64,000 nucleotides of DNA, from the NCBI GenBank assembly GCA_011634665.1, contig WAEK01000015.1, positions 542,501 to 606,500 of the forward strand. Reading direction: 5' to 3'. This document shows positions 1 to 11,558 of this stretch, in pieces. Position numbers and translations under genes: made by a program. Each line of letters begins with the position of its first letter. Positions within the stretch are counted from its first letter, which is position 1. Source of the stretch: Mortierella sp. BCC40632 (lineage: Eukaryota > Mortierellomycota > Mortierellomycetes > Mortierellales > Mortierellaceae). The notes beneath the pieces are model-generated. The model was not told the origin of the DNA. It made no database searches and was given only the letters and a program-made list of their open reading frames with translations.

Positions 1-2
1 GA

Positions 3-475
3 TGGACAGATGTCGCCGTCTTTTACGGATTCATTGGCGGGGCGATTGTTTGCCTCACCATGTCTGCCAGCTTTCACACCTTTTGTTGTCACTCTGAAGT
101 TGTAAGTCCCTCGGGGCCTGACCCTGCATTAATGCATCGTGAGCCGTTGGACTCCTCTTCCTCTCTCGCCTTCTCTCTCTCTCTCTCCCTCTCTCTCTCT
201 CTCTCTTTACACCCGCAGGAAGGCTATAATTACATTGTGGGTCTCGACCCCATCCAACAATTGACTCTCAGCCCCGACTCACCTGTCTCCTAAATGATGG
301 CAATGATGTGATTAGGTCTCTTCTCGCTGGCTTCGATGCGATTATGTAGGCATTGTCTTTTTGATTGTCGGATCCTTTTTTCCGGCCATTTACTATGGTA
401 ACTTTTGATTCGTTCCGTTCCCCCCTCCCCTCCTTTGCCTGTTTCTCTTACTCTTGCGGTTTCGATCTTGTCATC

Positions 476-507
<32 letters not shown>

Positions 508-1336
508 CGGTTTACTAATGTCTCGCTCTCGTTGTCGGTGGATGTCTCCTTTGTCACATAGGCTTCTACTGCTACAAGATGTGGCAGATCATCTACATCT
601 CCTTGATCGCCTTCTTTGGGATCACTACAGTGATTGTGGTTTTCCAACCAAGGTTCAGGACGCCCCAGTTCCGCTGGGTGCGGTCAGGATTGTTCCTTGC
701 CTTAGGACTTAGTGGACTGGTCCCAATTGGACATGGAATTGTTCTCTATGGTGTAAGTTGTGAGCCTTGGAATGGATCTGGAGCACTGACCGTGTCCTCG
801 TGGGACATACTTAGATTACTGAAGAGACACGACCCTTTTCTCTCTGTTAATTTCCTTTATCTTTTTTTTTTTTTTTTTTTTGGACCATCGATATGATCGC
901 TTCTAGTTTCGGCTGGCTCGGAAAGCTTCTGCATTAGACTACATGTTTGGAATGGGTGCTGCCTATGTTTTCGGTGTGCTTCTCTATGGAAGCCGAACGC
1001 CTGAGTGCCTCTTCCCTGGCAAGTTTGATAACTTTGTAAGTCTAGAGAGACCCTGTGAAGAGCTGTTGGCAAACCAAAGACACGTTAGACGACTCTCTTC
1101 CATCCTCCCCCCCCCTCCCCCACACACACACCTCCTACACCCCTATATCCGCCTATGCTCACCGAATCCCTTTTCCGGATCTTCTCTAGATGGCATCGCA
1201 TCAAATCTTTCACATCTGCGTGCTGATCGGATGTGGCATCCACTTTTTGGGTGTTTACAAGGCCATGGAGTTTTGGCATCTTAATGACGCACAATGCACG
1301 GTCCCCCTGGACCAGCTTAGGGCTCTAGTTTCATGA
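3..1336 (+). CDS. Izh/AdipoR (haemolysin III family) seven-TM receptor, 5' end outside window
   Basis: Five exons read in one frame: 3-101, 316-397, 562-752, 907-1035 and 1190-1336, with GTAAGT-type donors and AG acceptors. The joined product carries the family landmarks in order: SASFHTFCCHS (first zinc histidine), CDYVGI (zinc-site aspartate) 13 residues on, the LGLSGLVP helix, and finally SHQIFH with the two last zinc histidines. All ligands of the AdipoR zinc site are therefore present. The family (yeast Izh proteins, animal AdipoR and PAQR) consists of membrane proteins linked to ceramidase-type activity and lipid/zinc homeostasis. The N-terminal domain and first helices lie before base 1. 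The ORFs starting at 60, 365 and 943 run through introns and are not separate genes. Family call is firm; substrate is unknown. Confidence 0.9.
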
Positions 1337-2463
1337 TAGTCGAGAAGCCCTTTGTTTGGGCTAGGAGGGAAGGCGGGAAAGCAAGGAAGGGGTCTGTGGA
1401 GCGTAAACGAGGCCGTGTACCAAACTTTTGTTCATACCCCAGACATACATCCTAGATACATGTTGATTATATACATGCATACACTCACATCTCACGACCT
1501 CATTCATTCATCCAAAAGTCACTCTCGTTTTTTTTATTATTATTATTCTTTTCTCTCTCTTCTTCATCTTCACTCTACACTCACCACACCTTGCCCTTCT
1601 CCCCCCCCCCCTCCCGCATGAGACATAGTCGCTATTGTTCGTTCGATTTCTAACGTGTGAAGAGACAGGTTACTCGCACACATACCCTCACTAACATCGA
1701 TACAACGTAACAGATTCATTGTCTCCCATACACTGTATTTTTATTCACATCCCGTCCAATATCAAAGGAAATGGAGAGAAGCATGAGGACGATGAGAGAT
1801 GAGGAAAATAAAGAAAGCTTCTTTCGATCTCTATCCTTGTCTGAATTAGCTCATAAGTGTCTTTTGGAATAGGCAAAAAAAAAAAAAAAAAAAAAACAAA
1901 ACTCCTTGGACAAGATCACTCGTCATGAGCCAAAGTAGGTGCGGTATCCTCGTGTTTCTGGTAAGACTGACTAGTTGAACTAAAATCCTGTATGAAGGGT
2001 CATACCACGATCTAATTGGGATGGCTGCCTGCGTTTGAATCTCAAACACAAAAAAGCAACAACAGCATCCCTTGAGTCTACTTTATCAAGATAGCGATAG
2101 TAGAGCGCCTAGTTGAAGATTACCGATCTTTGGTACTCCAGTCCACGTATCAGTCGCACTCTCATCCAGAGGCACGTGTGTCTGAGTGGAGGTGGGTACA
2201 ATTGGCTTACAGGAAATTCATTGGTGTCCCTCTCTCCTCAGACGCATCTTGACCCTGCACTCTACTCCATTGCATAATCTGGGTCAATAAATGTCCTCTA
2301 GATCGACTTGTCGCCATGCTCACCCAAGCTTGACTGCGGTTTAAAATCTCAGAGGTGTCTAGCCTGTTGTAAGCACTTCTCTTGCTCCTTATTGGGAATA
2401 GTCTGAGCTATTATACCCTTCCCTGGGCTAGAAAAAAGTACTCCTTTTTTTTTTTTTTTTTTT
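1337..2463. other. Intergenic, no gene seen
   Basis: Runs from the Izh/AdipoR stop to the 3' end of the inverted channel pseudogene. It holds pyrimidine-rich stretches, an A-run near 1874-1896 and a T-run near 2444-2465. The only open frames are short and driven by homopolymers. I see no RNA gene. Confidence 0.6.
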
Positions 2464-5400
2464 TTACACCAGTATGGAATGGTAGACTCGCGCTTGGGAT
2501 GAGATCATCCAGACTGGAGCGCTTGTTAATCTATTTAATCGATTCTGTATTGCTTGAGGCTGGTGGCGTCCTTGCAATATCGAGAGGATGGTGTGAATAT
2601 CTTGTCTCAACTCTGTGACCTCCCCTTCAATCCTATGACATTCCCTTTCATTTCTGTAACATTCCCCCTTCAAATCGAAAAACTCATGTTGCATCGTATG
2701 GAACCTCTCGGACAGAGCCAGGCTGTTTTCTCCTGATTCCTCCAGAGCGCTGCTCGAGTCTGATGCTTCAACTCGAGGCTTTGGTGCGACACTTTCGATG
2801 GTCGAAATGGCTAATTGTGTCTCTGCAAGAGCCTCTTGGAGAACAAAGATTTGATTAGTTTGTTTTTTAAACACTCGAACTTGCTCACTCACCCGCGCCA
2901 TTAGAGCCATGCTGTCTAGTTTGTGTTAATTGTTCTGTTACTTGAGTGTCTCCTTGATAAAGGACATGTCTCCACGGTGGATTTCATGTTGTGAAATGGT
3001 CTTCTCCTCAAGTGAGCTTTAAATGGAGGGCGACGCTGAAGCATTATCCATATCGTTTGTACCATCACTGTCAGATCTCTGCCTTTCCCTCTTCTCTTCT
3101 TCAAAGATTTTCTCCTCATCCTTCTTCTTGATCCGTCGTCAGTACCGCTTGGCCTGGTATGGTGCAGCTGTGTAGTAGATCGTTCGAGGAATCCAGTCAA
3201 AAGTTGCGCGGAACCCTGTTTGTTTTTTAGGTTATGAAAGTGAGAGACAAAGGTTAGTCATGAAAATCTTGAGGTATGTGGCGCTTAACAAACATAGGAT
3301 ACACTCTCATTGCCCATTGAAATGAGACTACAAGTCATTTCATTATATCTACTCACTTACCTAGAATGTGAAATGACATATTCTCGGCACTCTCGACATA
3401 CCGAAGCCTATTCTCAAGCCATACCTGGCGCCACGGGTCGTCAGCTTTGACAAAAGTCACATTGATCAGATTTAGTTGGATGAATGGGCAGGATAAGAGT
3501 GAGTGATCATTTCAAAGACCTCTTGTTGATTTCTCGAGTTGGATCCTGAGATCAAGAGACCAAAAGGTACTGTCAATATAAAATTCTCGCGCCATTCGAT
3601 CTTCTCTCTTACCATTGAGAACATTGAGCATCAAAATAGACGTAAATGTAAAGCAGATCATCACCTTCACCAGAAGTGGCCAGCTCCGGACCACTGGTTG
3701 GGATGCAATGCTACGCTGACCAGGTGTGCCATCGTCATCCCATTTGAATTCATCCTCAAATGAATCAAGTCGACTTCCCTGTTCCATGAGAGAAAGTATT
3801 GTCAAGTATATCTTTGTCAGTCAAACGAGTTTGATCCGCCAAGGATATTGCATGAAGGAAAATGCGACAACGGTAGTCATCCATGAAAAGGAGTAGGTAC
3901 TTTCCATCATCAAATATACGGATGTAACAATATCGAAAAAAGCGCTCGTTGAGTTTTGCCCCCGAATCCTCTTCTCTGTTGCCGGATACTCCGTGGAGAA
4001 CATGGACAATTGCAATCGAGAAGAATAGTACTCCACTTGCAAACACAATAAAGGGTGTCTTGATCTCTCGCAAGCTCCCAAAAACAATGGTGATGTATTT
4101 GCAAACGGTCTCACTCATTCGGAGCTTGATTAGCTGGATACCATAATTCATCAAAGCAGTCGAGGCAAATTTAGCTTGAAAGTGAGCCACAAGAGTTCCT
4201 CGATTGACAGAACTTATGACATTCTCAGAGTACCCAGGAGTAGAACTGTCTCACTTACCAGATGAAGGAATACCAACACGATACAGAAACTAAAATCTGA
4301 CATCACCTCTTGGGTACCTTCTACAGCACCCACTCCAAACAAATCGAGAATCTGGTGGAGGCTTTTCCCGAGGGGATAGAGGTACACAACTAGATCTAGT
4401 AGGTAGTATGGTGATATAGTAGCCATTAGTGAGGCATGGTGGATTAGGATACCATTCAATGTTAAAGACTCAATCATCTCTAGTAATAGACAGCAGGCAT
4501 GAAGTGACATACCTAGTGGCGGCGGACCGCCTCCTCGCTTTATCCTAGGAGTTACCCTCTGCAGGGCTCGGTCTCTCGAAATTTTTAGCATCTCCCTTGA
4601 CCGAATCACCCAGCCCAAGGATAAACTAGTATGTTGCATTCATAAATACAACTTCTCGATCCTCTATTCTCTTTATTTCTTCTCTTAGACCATTCGAGAA
4701 TTGGAGAATGGATCGATTCTCTTGCCACTGCGAGAATTCGAGCCATAGGAGCGCACACGAGAAGGCACATATGGTCGCAAATAGTCTAATGGGCGTATTC
4801 AGACGTGGGAGGTACAATTGCATAAGTGCTGCGACAGCAATGAGAATGTAGTAGATACACTGGAACACAAATCGACATAGTCAAAGTTTGAACACATATG
4901 TATTCCTATTCATCGAGGCTTTTAGACAGATTTTAGAAGACCAATCTGTTAGTATCCATGAGCATCTGATTTTCTCATGTTCATTCAAAATGAACCACAA
5001 AATAGTACGAGTCCTCACCACTTGTATTAGATCACAGCCTCGATGGCTGGATTGTCGGGGATCTCCAGTGAATGATATCGAGGGCTGATGTACACGTGGT
5101 TGGATGGGTTCATTTTGAATAAGGGCATGTGGTAGAGTACTTGTGGCCATGTCGTGACCGGTTCGTGGTTTTCTGGCGGGAACTCGGAGATAGAGTCCTG
5201 TGAGTTAGGAGAAAATGACCAGAGTAGACTGATAGGAGCGACGAAGACATCTTCGGTAAAATTGGCATATTGTAGATCTGAATCCCAGCCTGTGTAGTGC
5301 ATTTGTAGGATAGAGTTCTTGGACTCGTGGATCTTGCGAGTATTGGAAACCCGGGGGTGGTGGCTGAGAATGAGAGAATGAATAACCTTGTGATTGTTGA

Positions 5401-6500
5401 CAATCCAATCACGATTGGATACTTATTGTAGGCAAAAGCTCTTGAAACGATGTGTCCAATGTCAGGATGGCTGGACTCGAGACCATCCAGATATTGAAGA
5501 AGAAAGAGGATCTAATAGATATCATTCTTGGTCTTGGCCATGTCAATATAATGGTCAATGAGGAGACGAGCTGCCTCTAATTCTTGATAATCAAACTTGG
5601 CTCTCCTGAGCATAATCCTGACGGAGTTTGATCCCTTTGAATACCAAGGGAGGGGCACCTAGTTTTTCTCAGGAAATGACTCGGGTAGTCGGTTCGGGGG
5701 CTTCATGGAGTGGTTGTGGTCCTTGCTTTCCCACATAAAACAGATGCACCGCAATACAGACACGGAGAGGTTGTCAAGGTCTGGATAGTAGTTGATGTTT
5801 CTCCTTATATATCGGAGCTTTCCTTCTTGGTTACACTGTGGTGGCGACTCGATTCTGTCTCCTTTGTCAGAGCTGTTACATTGGAACCAGACAACGCCAT
5901 CTGGCGCACACCCATTCACCGACTCGAGAAACCCTGTAAACTCGTCTTAATCTATCCAGAGCGATCCCCTGCAAGGAGAAAAGCGTATCCAACACTTTCC
6001 CCATTCCTTTGCAGGCTTTCTGAAATATCCCGAACTTGACTCTTTCTCCTAAAGTGATAAGGATCCAGATCATCACCAGGTTTCTGGGGTAGTCGCCAGA
6101 CCGAAATGCTGATGGGTTCCTCACCCATTCCCAATACTAAGGTCTGTGCATGTTTCTTGAAATAGTGGAACCTTGCACCATCCAGCCAAACTTAGCTTGA
6201 CTCGCCGTCCTCAAAATCTGTGGTCACTACCAATCGATTGGGTGGGCGTATTCCTTGGTAGTCTTTGAGTTCCTTACTCTTGTGAACCGTATAGTGCCTT
6301 CCATGCGATTCGAATTTTCTCTCTCTGTTTGTCTCTGGTAGTGCTTGAGGCTCCAACGTACATCACAACTATCAGCCAGCCCTCCGTTACAGCCTTTCGA
6401 GATGTCTTCGATAAAAGAGATCTCAAGGGCGGACCCGTTGCAGCAAGCTATAATAATAAAAATGGAGCACTGGGCGCGTTCCCTTGTCAATCAGTCTGCA
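2464..6500 (-). pseudogene. Inverted, truncated pseudogene of the WD-propeller/TRP-like channel
   Basis: The minus strand matches the intact gene at 28191-32916 from about base 29300 of that gene to its stop. It retains the introns (for example the one between the segments at 5090 and 4868), so it is a DNA-level copy, not a retrocopy. Recognisable remnants: ISVWRLPQKPGDDL near 6080, SISFTGDP-shifted segments near 5100, the S1/S2 helices with YYILIAVAALMQLYLP near 4840, the S3 region YLYPLGKSLHQIL near 4370, the VCKYITIVF segment near 4110, and a C-terminal coiled coil with DIHTILSIL near 2590. Frameshifts split the frame repeatedly. One clear lesion is a tryptophan codon changed to TAG at 5659-5661 (intact copy reads ENNWAP). 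The propeller-coding 5' half is missing; homology ends near 6500, next to repeat A. Not expected to make a functional channel. Confidence 0.88.
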
Positions 6501-6579
6501 ATAATACCGCTCTCTTGTCCCTTGTCACTGCCCTTGCTCCCTTAGAAGAATCCTGTCTTATGTCCTTAACAAAAGGCCG

Positions 6580-7450
6580 TACTCTAGTCGGGATCGCCGC
6601 TCCAAAAAGAGAAGAATTGTTCTTCCTGTGGTTCATTCCGAGGAAGATATTGCCTTCTGACTTCTCAACAGTTTTGTGTTGCACCCCAGATCCTTGTGCT
6701 CCTGCGGGAAAAGAGAACGGAGTTGACTCCAGTGGAGAGCTTTAGAAACCGAGGTGGTCTTCGCCGGACAAAACTGACTGGCGAAGGCTAGTTGATCGAC
6801 CAGAGGGTCACATTGTTCATTCATCTGAAAACAAACACCCACTAGTCTCCTTTCTCCTTCTTCATTGGGTTATCTTACGCTCATCTTTTCGTTTAGTTTG
6901 ATCATCTCATCTCTCAAACCTTCTCAACACCCTCATATTCTCAATCATCCAAAGAATAGTGAGTCAGTGGGAGTTCCTAACGCAAATAAATTTCAATGCG
7001 AGTACTAGACACGGGGTTGAATGATAGAAGCTTTATTCCTCCCACAGTGGAATTCCGCTCACGAAAACCGACAAAGGAAAAGACAAAGGGTAAAGTAAAA
7101 AAAAAAAAGAAAAAAAATAGGTGACAGTGTGTTCTTCCCATCGCAGGCATTATCCTGATCTGGTTATAAGGGTATGATCTCAGCTCGGAGAAGGAACATC
7201 CTACACTCAATCGTCTACGGTTTTTGTCCGCTTAATTCTCAAGTAGTACATCGCTCACCCTATCACTCAGCCTTCTCAATCTGGCAAAGACCAGTTTGAC
7301 AACGTAACAGTGTCCAATGCTTTGACATGATTGAGAAAGAAAATGGGGTGGTGACGAGAAGCATGAGACGAGACAAGTAGAGATCGAAAGTAGTTTGTAC
7401 TCCTCCGGGCACCCCCACTCACACAACAAAAAATATTTTATTACAAAAAA
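6580..7450 (+). repeat. Direct repeat A (partner at about 15310-16241)
   Basis: From about 6713 to 7430 the sequence is almost identical to 15503-16222 in the same orientation; 5' of that it is alignable but diverged back to about 6580. Copy B has about 75 extra bases near 15430-15505. Homology to B stops at a CAGAC motif (7451), which is also the outer edge of the palindrome arm. The unit has a pyrimidine-rich, promoter-like stretch (about 6840-6960) but no convincing coding frame. The minus ORF at 7232-7474 crosses the junction into the palindrome and differs between copies at its N-terminus, so I do not call it. Confidence 0.85.
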
Positions 7451-9558
7451 CAGACCATGGAGAGAAACTTTCAAGATTTATCTCATTGTTTGGATTGGAA
7501 TATTGGTCTGGATGCCAAAGGTATTTTATTGGAGTGTGTCTTCTATCGGCCTCTCGCCCCGCTCCTCTAGTTCTTGGATGCTGCCGGTATTCCTTGACCT
7601 ATTGGTGTTCTTGTTCGCCATACCACTTCTTGTGCTCATGTCTACAAGAGTGGTGAAAAAGAAAAGAGGATACATTAGACAGCACCGTGCTCCAGATGTT
7701 CTCCCCAACTTCTCTCTCCCCCTCCTCGTGGGCCTCCAGTCCCTCTCGCCTCGCCCACACCCCACACTCCACACCCCGCCCCAGCCAAGGAGCTCGCCCA
7801 CTCCTTGGCTCCTCCCCGAGAGCCGATAGGCAAGAGGACACCTTGCCTATCTCGATGACCCCATCGGCACAGAGCCTCTGAGGTCACCATGGCTCTATCC
7901 GCCCCAATGTGGGGGCCCCACCCAACCAGAGGCCCGCCTCCTCCCAGAAGAGAGAAGAGAGGAGGTGACAACCCTTCACTTGGTACTGGTAGGCTGACTC
8001 TTCAACCTACCTGAAAGGTCTTATCGTGTCCTGTCGCGTCCTGTCGCGTCGGGTCTCGCTGTCCCATATCTTGTTGTGTCGTGCTGCGCCGTGTCGTGTC
8101 TGCTGGCTTGGTGAGTATCCTGAGTCAGTACCCAGAGCCAGTCGCCCGCATCTATTACAACAAATCCAACAAAAAAAAACAACAAGAGGCTGGGTAGTAC
8201 GAGTTCTTGAACGAAGAGAGTGAGGAGTGAAGGGAGGAAGAGGTTGTCCCAACTGGGCCAACAACAAAACCAAGAAGGATGGAGTGAAGAGGCCCAAGCC
8301 AGGAGCCTCCTCTCCCTCCACAAAGCCTACACCCTCTTATCTCCTATGGGATCACTGACATACCCTAACCCTAGACACAAAGACAAAGACAAAGACAAAG
8401 ACAAGAACAAAAAGAAAAGAAAAAAAAAGAAGAAAAAAAAATAGAAAAGAAAAGAAAACAAGCAGACAAGAAAGCAAAAAGGCAAAAAAGTATGAAAAAG
8501 AACGAAAAGGAAAAAGGAAAAAGGGTAAACCAACACACAAACCAGAGAATCTTGAACACCGATGGTGTCGACCTTGAGATTCTCGTACTACCCCGTAGGA
8601 AAGCTGCTTTCGCGGCTGTACCTACCTATAACAGCGAGTCCTGTTCAGTGTCGGTCTATCTTTGGTGGTGGCGTCAAGCTGAGGGTGGTTGTCAAGAGTA
8701 GTTGTTGAGGGTGCTATTGAAGTTGCTGTCGAGGATGCTGTCCAGGGTGTTGTCGAGGCGAGTGGTGGAAGGAGTGGTGAGAGAAAAAAGAGGTGGAGAA
8801 GAGGAGGAGGAGAGGAGGAGAGGAGTGGTGGAGGAGTGGTGGAGGAGTGGTGGAGGAGTGGTGGAGGAGTGGTGGAGGAGTAGTGGAGGAGAAGGAAGGT
8901 AAGGAAGGTGGCGGTGAAGGAAAGAGAAGAGAGAAAGAAAAGGAAGGCAAGCCAGCGGGAGGGAGGGAGAGTGGTTTACGTATGGTGGCAGAAAGATTAG
9001 ACCTGCGGCCTTCTGACCAGGATTATGGCGCCCAAGATTAGGTCCGCGGTCTTCTGACCAGAATTTTGGCGCCCAAGATTCGATGCTGGCCTCACTGCTC
9101 TGTCCCATTGACACGGGTTTTTTTCCTTTGGCATGGGCAAGAAGGCGAGTGCTACTGATCATTCTCTCACTCTCACTCATCGTTTCGGCATCAAGCCAAA
9201 AAAGGCCCGACCCGGACGCCAAGTCGTTCTCACACTAGCAGATAGACCCGGCGTTCTCAGTCTGATAGACATGGTATGGCGCATGAAAAAAAAAAAAAAA
9301 AAGAGGGGAGGAATCGGGCCGAGAACTGACCGAGGCTGGTCGACAATAGAGACTCTGGGCGGCATTCATACGGCACGAGCTAAAGAGGCTGACGCGGAAA
9401 TGCGTAGAAAGGGGGACAAGTCGAACGATCGGCGATAAGACTCACTTATTCAGTTACTCACTCACTCAGTTACCCACCCGCCCATTCATTCATCCACTCA
9501 GTCACTTGTTCACTCATTCATTCACTTATTCAGTCACCCACCCCTCTCTCCCGCTCAG

Positions 9559-9599
<41 letters not shown>

Positions 9600-9790
9600 C
9601 CCCTCCCTTCTCACCACGCACACACACACACCACCCATACTCCTTTTCTTTTTTCTCTTTCTTTCTTTTTGTTGCAGCCGTTGCTACTGTTGTTACCGGT
9701 GCAGCCGTTGCATCAGCCGTTGCTGTCTGTTGGAGAAGATCGAGGTGGAAATAACACATCGACGAAGGGTATGCTGATGAATACAGTTGA
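7451..9790 (+). repeat. Left arm of ~5.1 kb palindrome
   Basis: Reverse complement of 10168-12535. Wherever I compared them the arms are nearly identical; differences are mostly in homopolymers and minisatellites (for example the A-run at about 9286-9302 is absent from the right arm) plus scattered substitutions close to both ends. Contents from outside in: a hydrophobic open frame (7452-7829), degenerate TCGTG-like pentamers (8024-8102), an interstitial CCCTAACCCT (8363-8372), AAAGAC and A-rich arrays, a GAGTGGTGG minisatellite (about 8818-8890), a tandem ~40 bp unit containing GGCGCC (9006-9085), CATT/ACTC tetramers (about 9440-9545) and a TC run (9558-9596). No transposase, terminal motif or target-site duplication seen. 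Confidence 0.93.
7452..7829 (+). other. Hydrophobic open frame at outer edge of left arm
   Basis: An open frame reads TFKIYLIVWIGILVW, then a second hydrophobic stretch PVFLDLLVFLFAIPLLVL followed by a basic patch VVKKKRG. It looks like two membrane helices with a positive-inside tail. The same frame is intact in the right arm (12157-12483, minus). After about residue 100 it turns proline-rich and simple. No start codon with a convincing context lies inside the arm: the frame begins before the boundary on the left and with a different methionine on the right. It could be an exon fragment of a membrane protein captured by the duplication, or chance. I do not recognise it. Confidence 0.25.
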
Positions 9791-10167
9791 TGTACTCGCA
9801 GCTTGCACCCTGCATCGATGAACCCTTTCCCCACAGTAGCAAACAAGGTCTGTCTAAGAGACTCCCCTACCCTCGGTCAGCGGAAACAAGAAGGCGAAAG
9901 GGAAATGCATAGCCTTGGCAGCCAAGCGGACTGAGAAATGTAAAACCATCAGTACCATGCATAAATGCCAAAACGCGAAAAGAGAGAGAGAGGGAGGGAG
10001 AGAGGGAGGGAGGGAGGGAGAGGGGATAGTAGAGGACTGATCAACGGGAAAAGCATGTGTTGGCACAAATATGCCGCACCAATCGCGAAAGGAGTAGCCT
10101 CGGTAAAGATGAGTAGGGACATACCAACAAGCCAAAGGTTCAATGAGGGGTAGAGGGTGCGCATAAG
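9791..10167. other. Unique spacer of the palindrome
   Basis: About 377 bp separating the two arms. It contains a purine-rich GAGAGG/GGGA tract (about 9975-10025). On the minus strand there is a 71-codon frame (9949-10164) whose first part, with LWLVGMSLLIF, is hydrophobic before it enters the simple repeat. Being single-copy, it shows the palindrome is not a perfect fold-back of one molecule. No identified function. Confidence 0.7.
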
Positions 10168-10366
10168 TCAACTGTATTCACCAGCACATCCTTCATCGAT
10201 ATGTGTTTGCACCTCGATCTTCTCCAACAGACAGCAACGGCTGATGCAACGGCTGCACCGGTAACGACAGAAGCAACGGCTTCAACAAAAAGAAAGAAAG
10301 AGAAAAAAGAAAAGGAGTATGGGTGGTGCGTGTGTGTATGTGGTGAGAGGGGGGGGAGGGGAGAGA

Positions 10367-10432
<66 letters not shown>

Positions 10433-11526
10433 TGACTGAGCGGGAGAGAGGGGTGGGTGACTGAATAAGTGAATGAATGAGTGAACAAGTGACTGAGTGG
10501 ATGAATGAATGGGCGGGTGGGTAACTGAGTGAGTGAGTAACTGAATAAGTGAGTCTTATCGCCGATCGTTCGACTTGTCCCCCTTTCTACGCATTTCCGC
10601 GTCAGCCTCTTTAGCTCGTGCCGTATGAATGCCGCCCAGAGTCTCTATTGTCGACCAGCCTCGGTCGTTCTCGGCCCGATTCCTCCCCTTTTTTCATGCG
10701 CCATACCATGTCTATCAGACTGAGAACGCCGGGTCTATCTGCTAGTGTGAGAACGACTTGGCGTCCGGGTCGGCCTTTTTGGTTTGATGCCGAAACGATG
10801 AGTGAGAGTGAGAGAATGATCAGTAGCACTCGCCTTCTTGCCCATGCCAAAGAAAAGCTTTACCCGTGTCAATGGGACAGAGCAGTGAGGCCAGCATCGA
10901 ATCTTGGGCGCCAAAATTCTGGTCAGAAGACCGCGGACCTAATCTTGGGCGCCATAATCCTGGTCAGAAGGCCGCAGGTCTAATCTTTCTGCCACCATAC
11001 GTAAACCACTCTCCCTCCCCCTCCCGCTGGTTTTCCTTCCTTTTTTTTCTCTCTTCTCTTTTCCTTCACCCATCCTTCCTTTCTTCCATTTCTCCTCCAC
11101 TATTCCTCCACCACTCCTTTCCTTCCTCCACCACTCCTCCACCACTCCTCCACCCTCCTCCTCTCCTCTCCTCCTCCTCCTCTTCCTCCCCCTCTTTTTC
11201 TCCATTTCCTTCACCACCACTCGCCTCGACAACACCCTGGACAGCATCCTCGACAGCAACTTCAATAGCACCCTCAACAACTACTCTTGACAACCACCCT
11301 CAGCTTGACGCCACCACCAAAGATAGACCGACACTGAACAGGACTCGCTGTTATAGGTAGGTACAGCCGCGAAAGCAGCTTTCCTACGGGGTAGTACGAG
11401 AATCTCAAGGTCGACACCATCGGTGTTCAAGATTCTCTGGTTTGTGTGTTGGTTTACCCTTTTTCCTTTTTCCTTTTCGTTCTTTTTCATACTTTTTTGC
11501 CTTTTTGCTTTCTTGTCTGCTTGTTT

Positions 11527-11558
<32 letters not shown>

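Noticed and set aside
1940..2050. tRNA-like end (GTTTGAATCTCAAAC)
   Set aside because: No matching acceptor stem, D-arm or anticodon arm could be drawn upstream.
7232..7474. 80-codon minus-strand gene in repeat A
   Set aside because: Its N-terminus lies across the palindrome junction and differs from copy B, so the frame is not a conserved unit.
8327..8559. Hydrophobic phenylalanine-rich frames on the minus strand near 8.4 kb and their mirror at 11.4-11.6 kb
   Set aside because: Simple translation of A/T-rich arrays; all three frames look the same.
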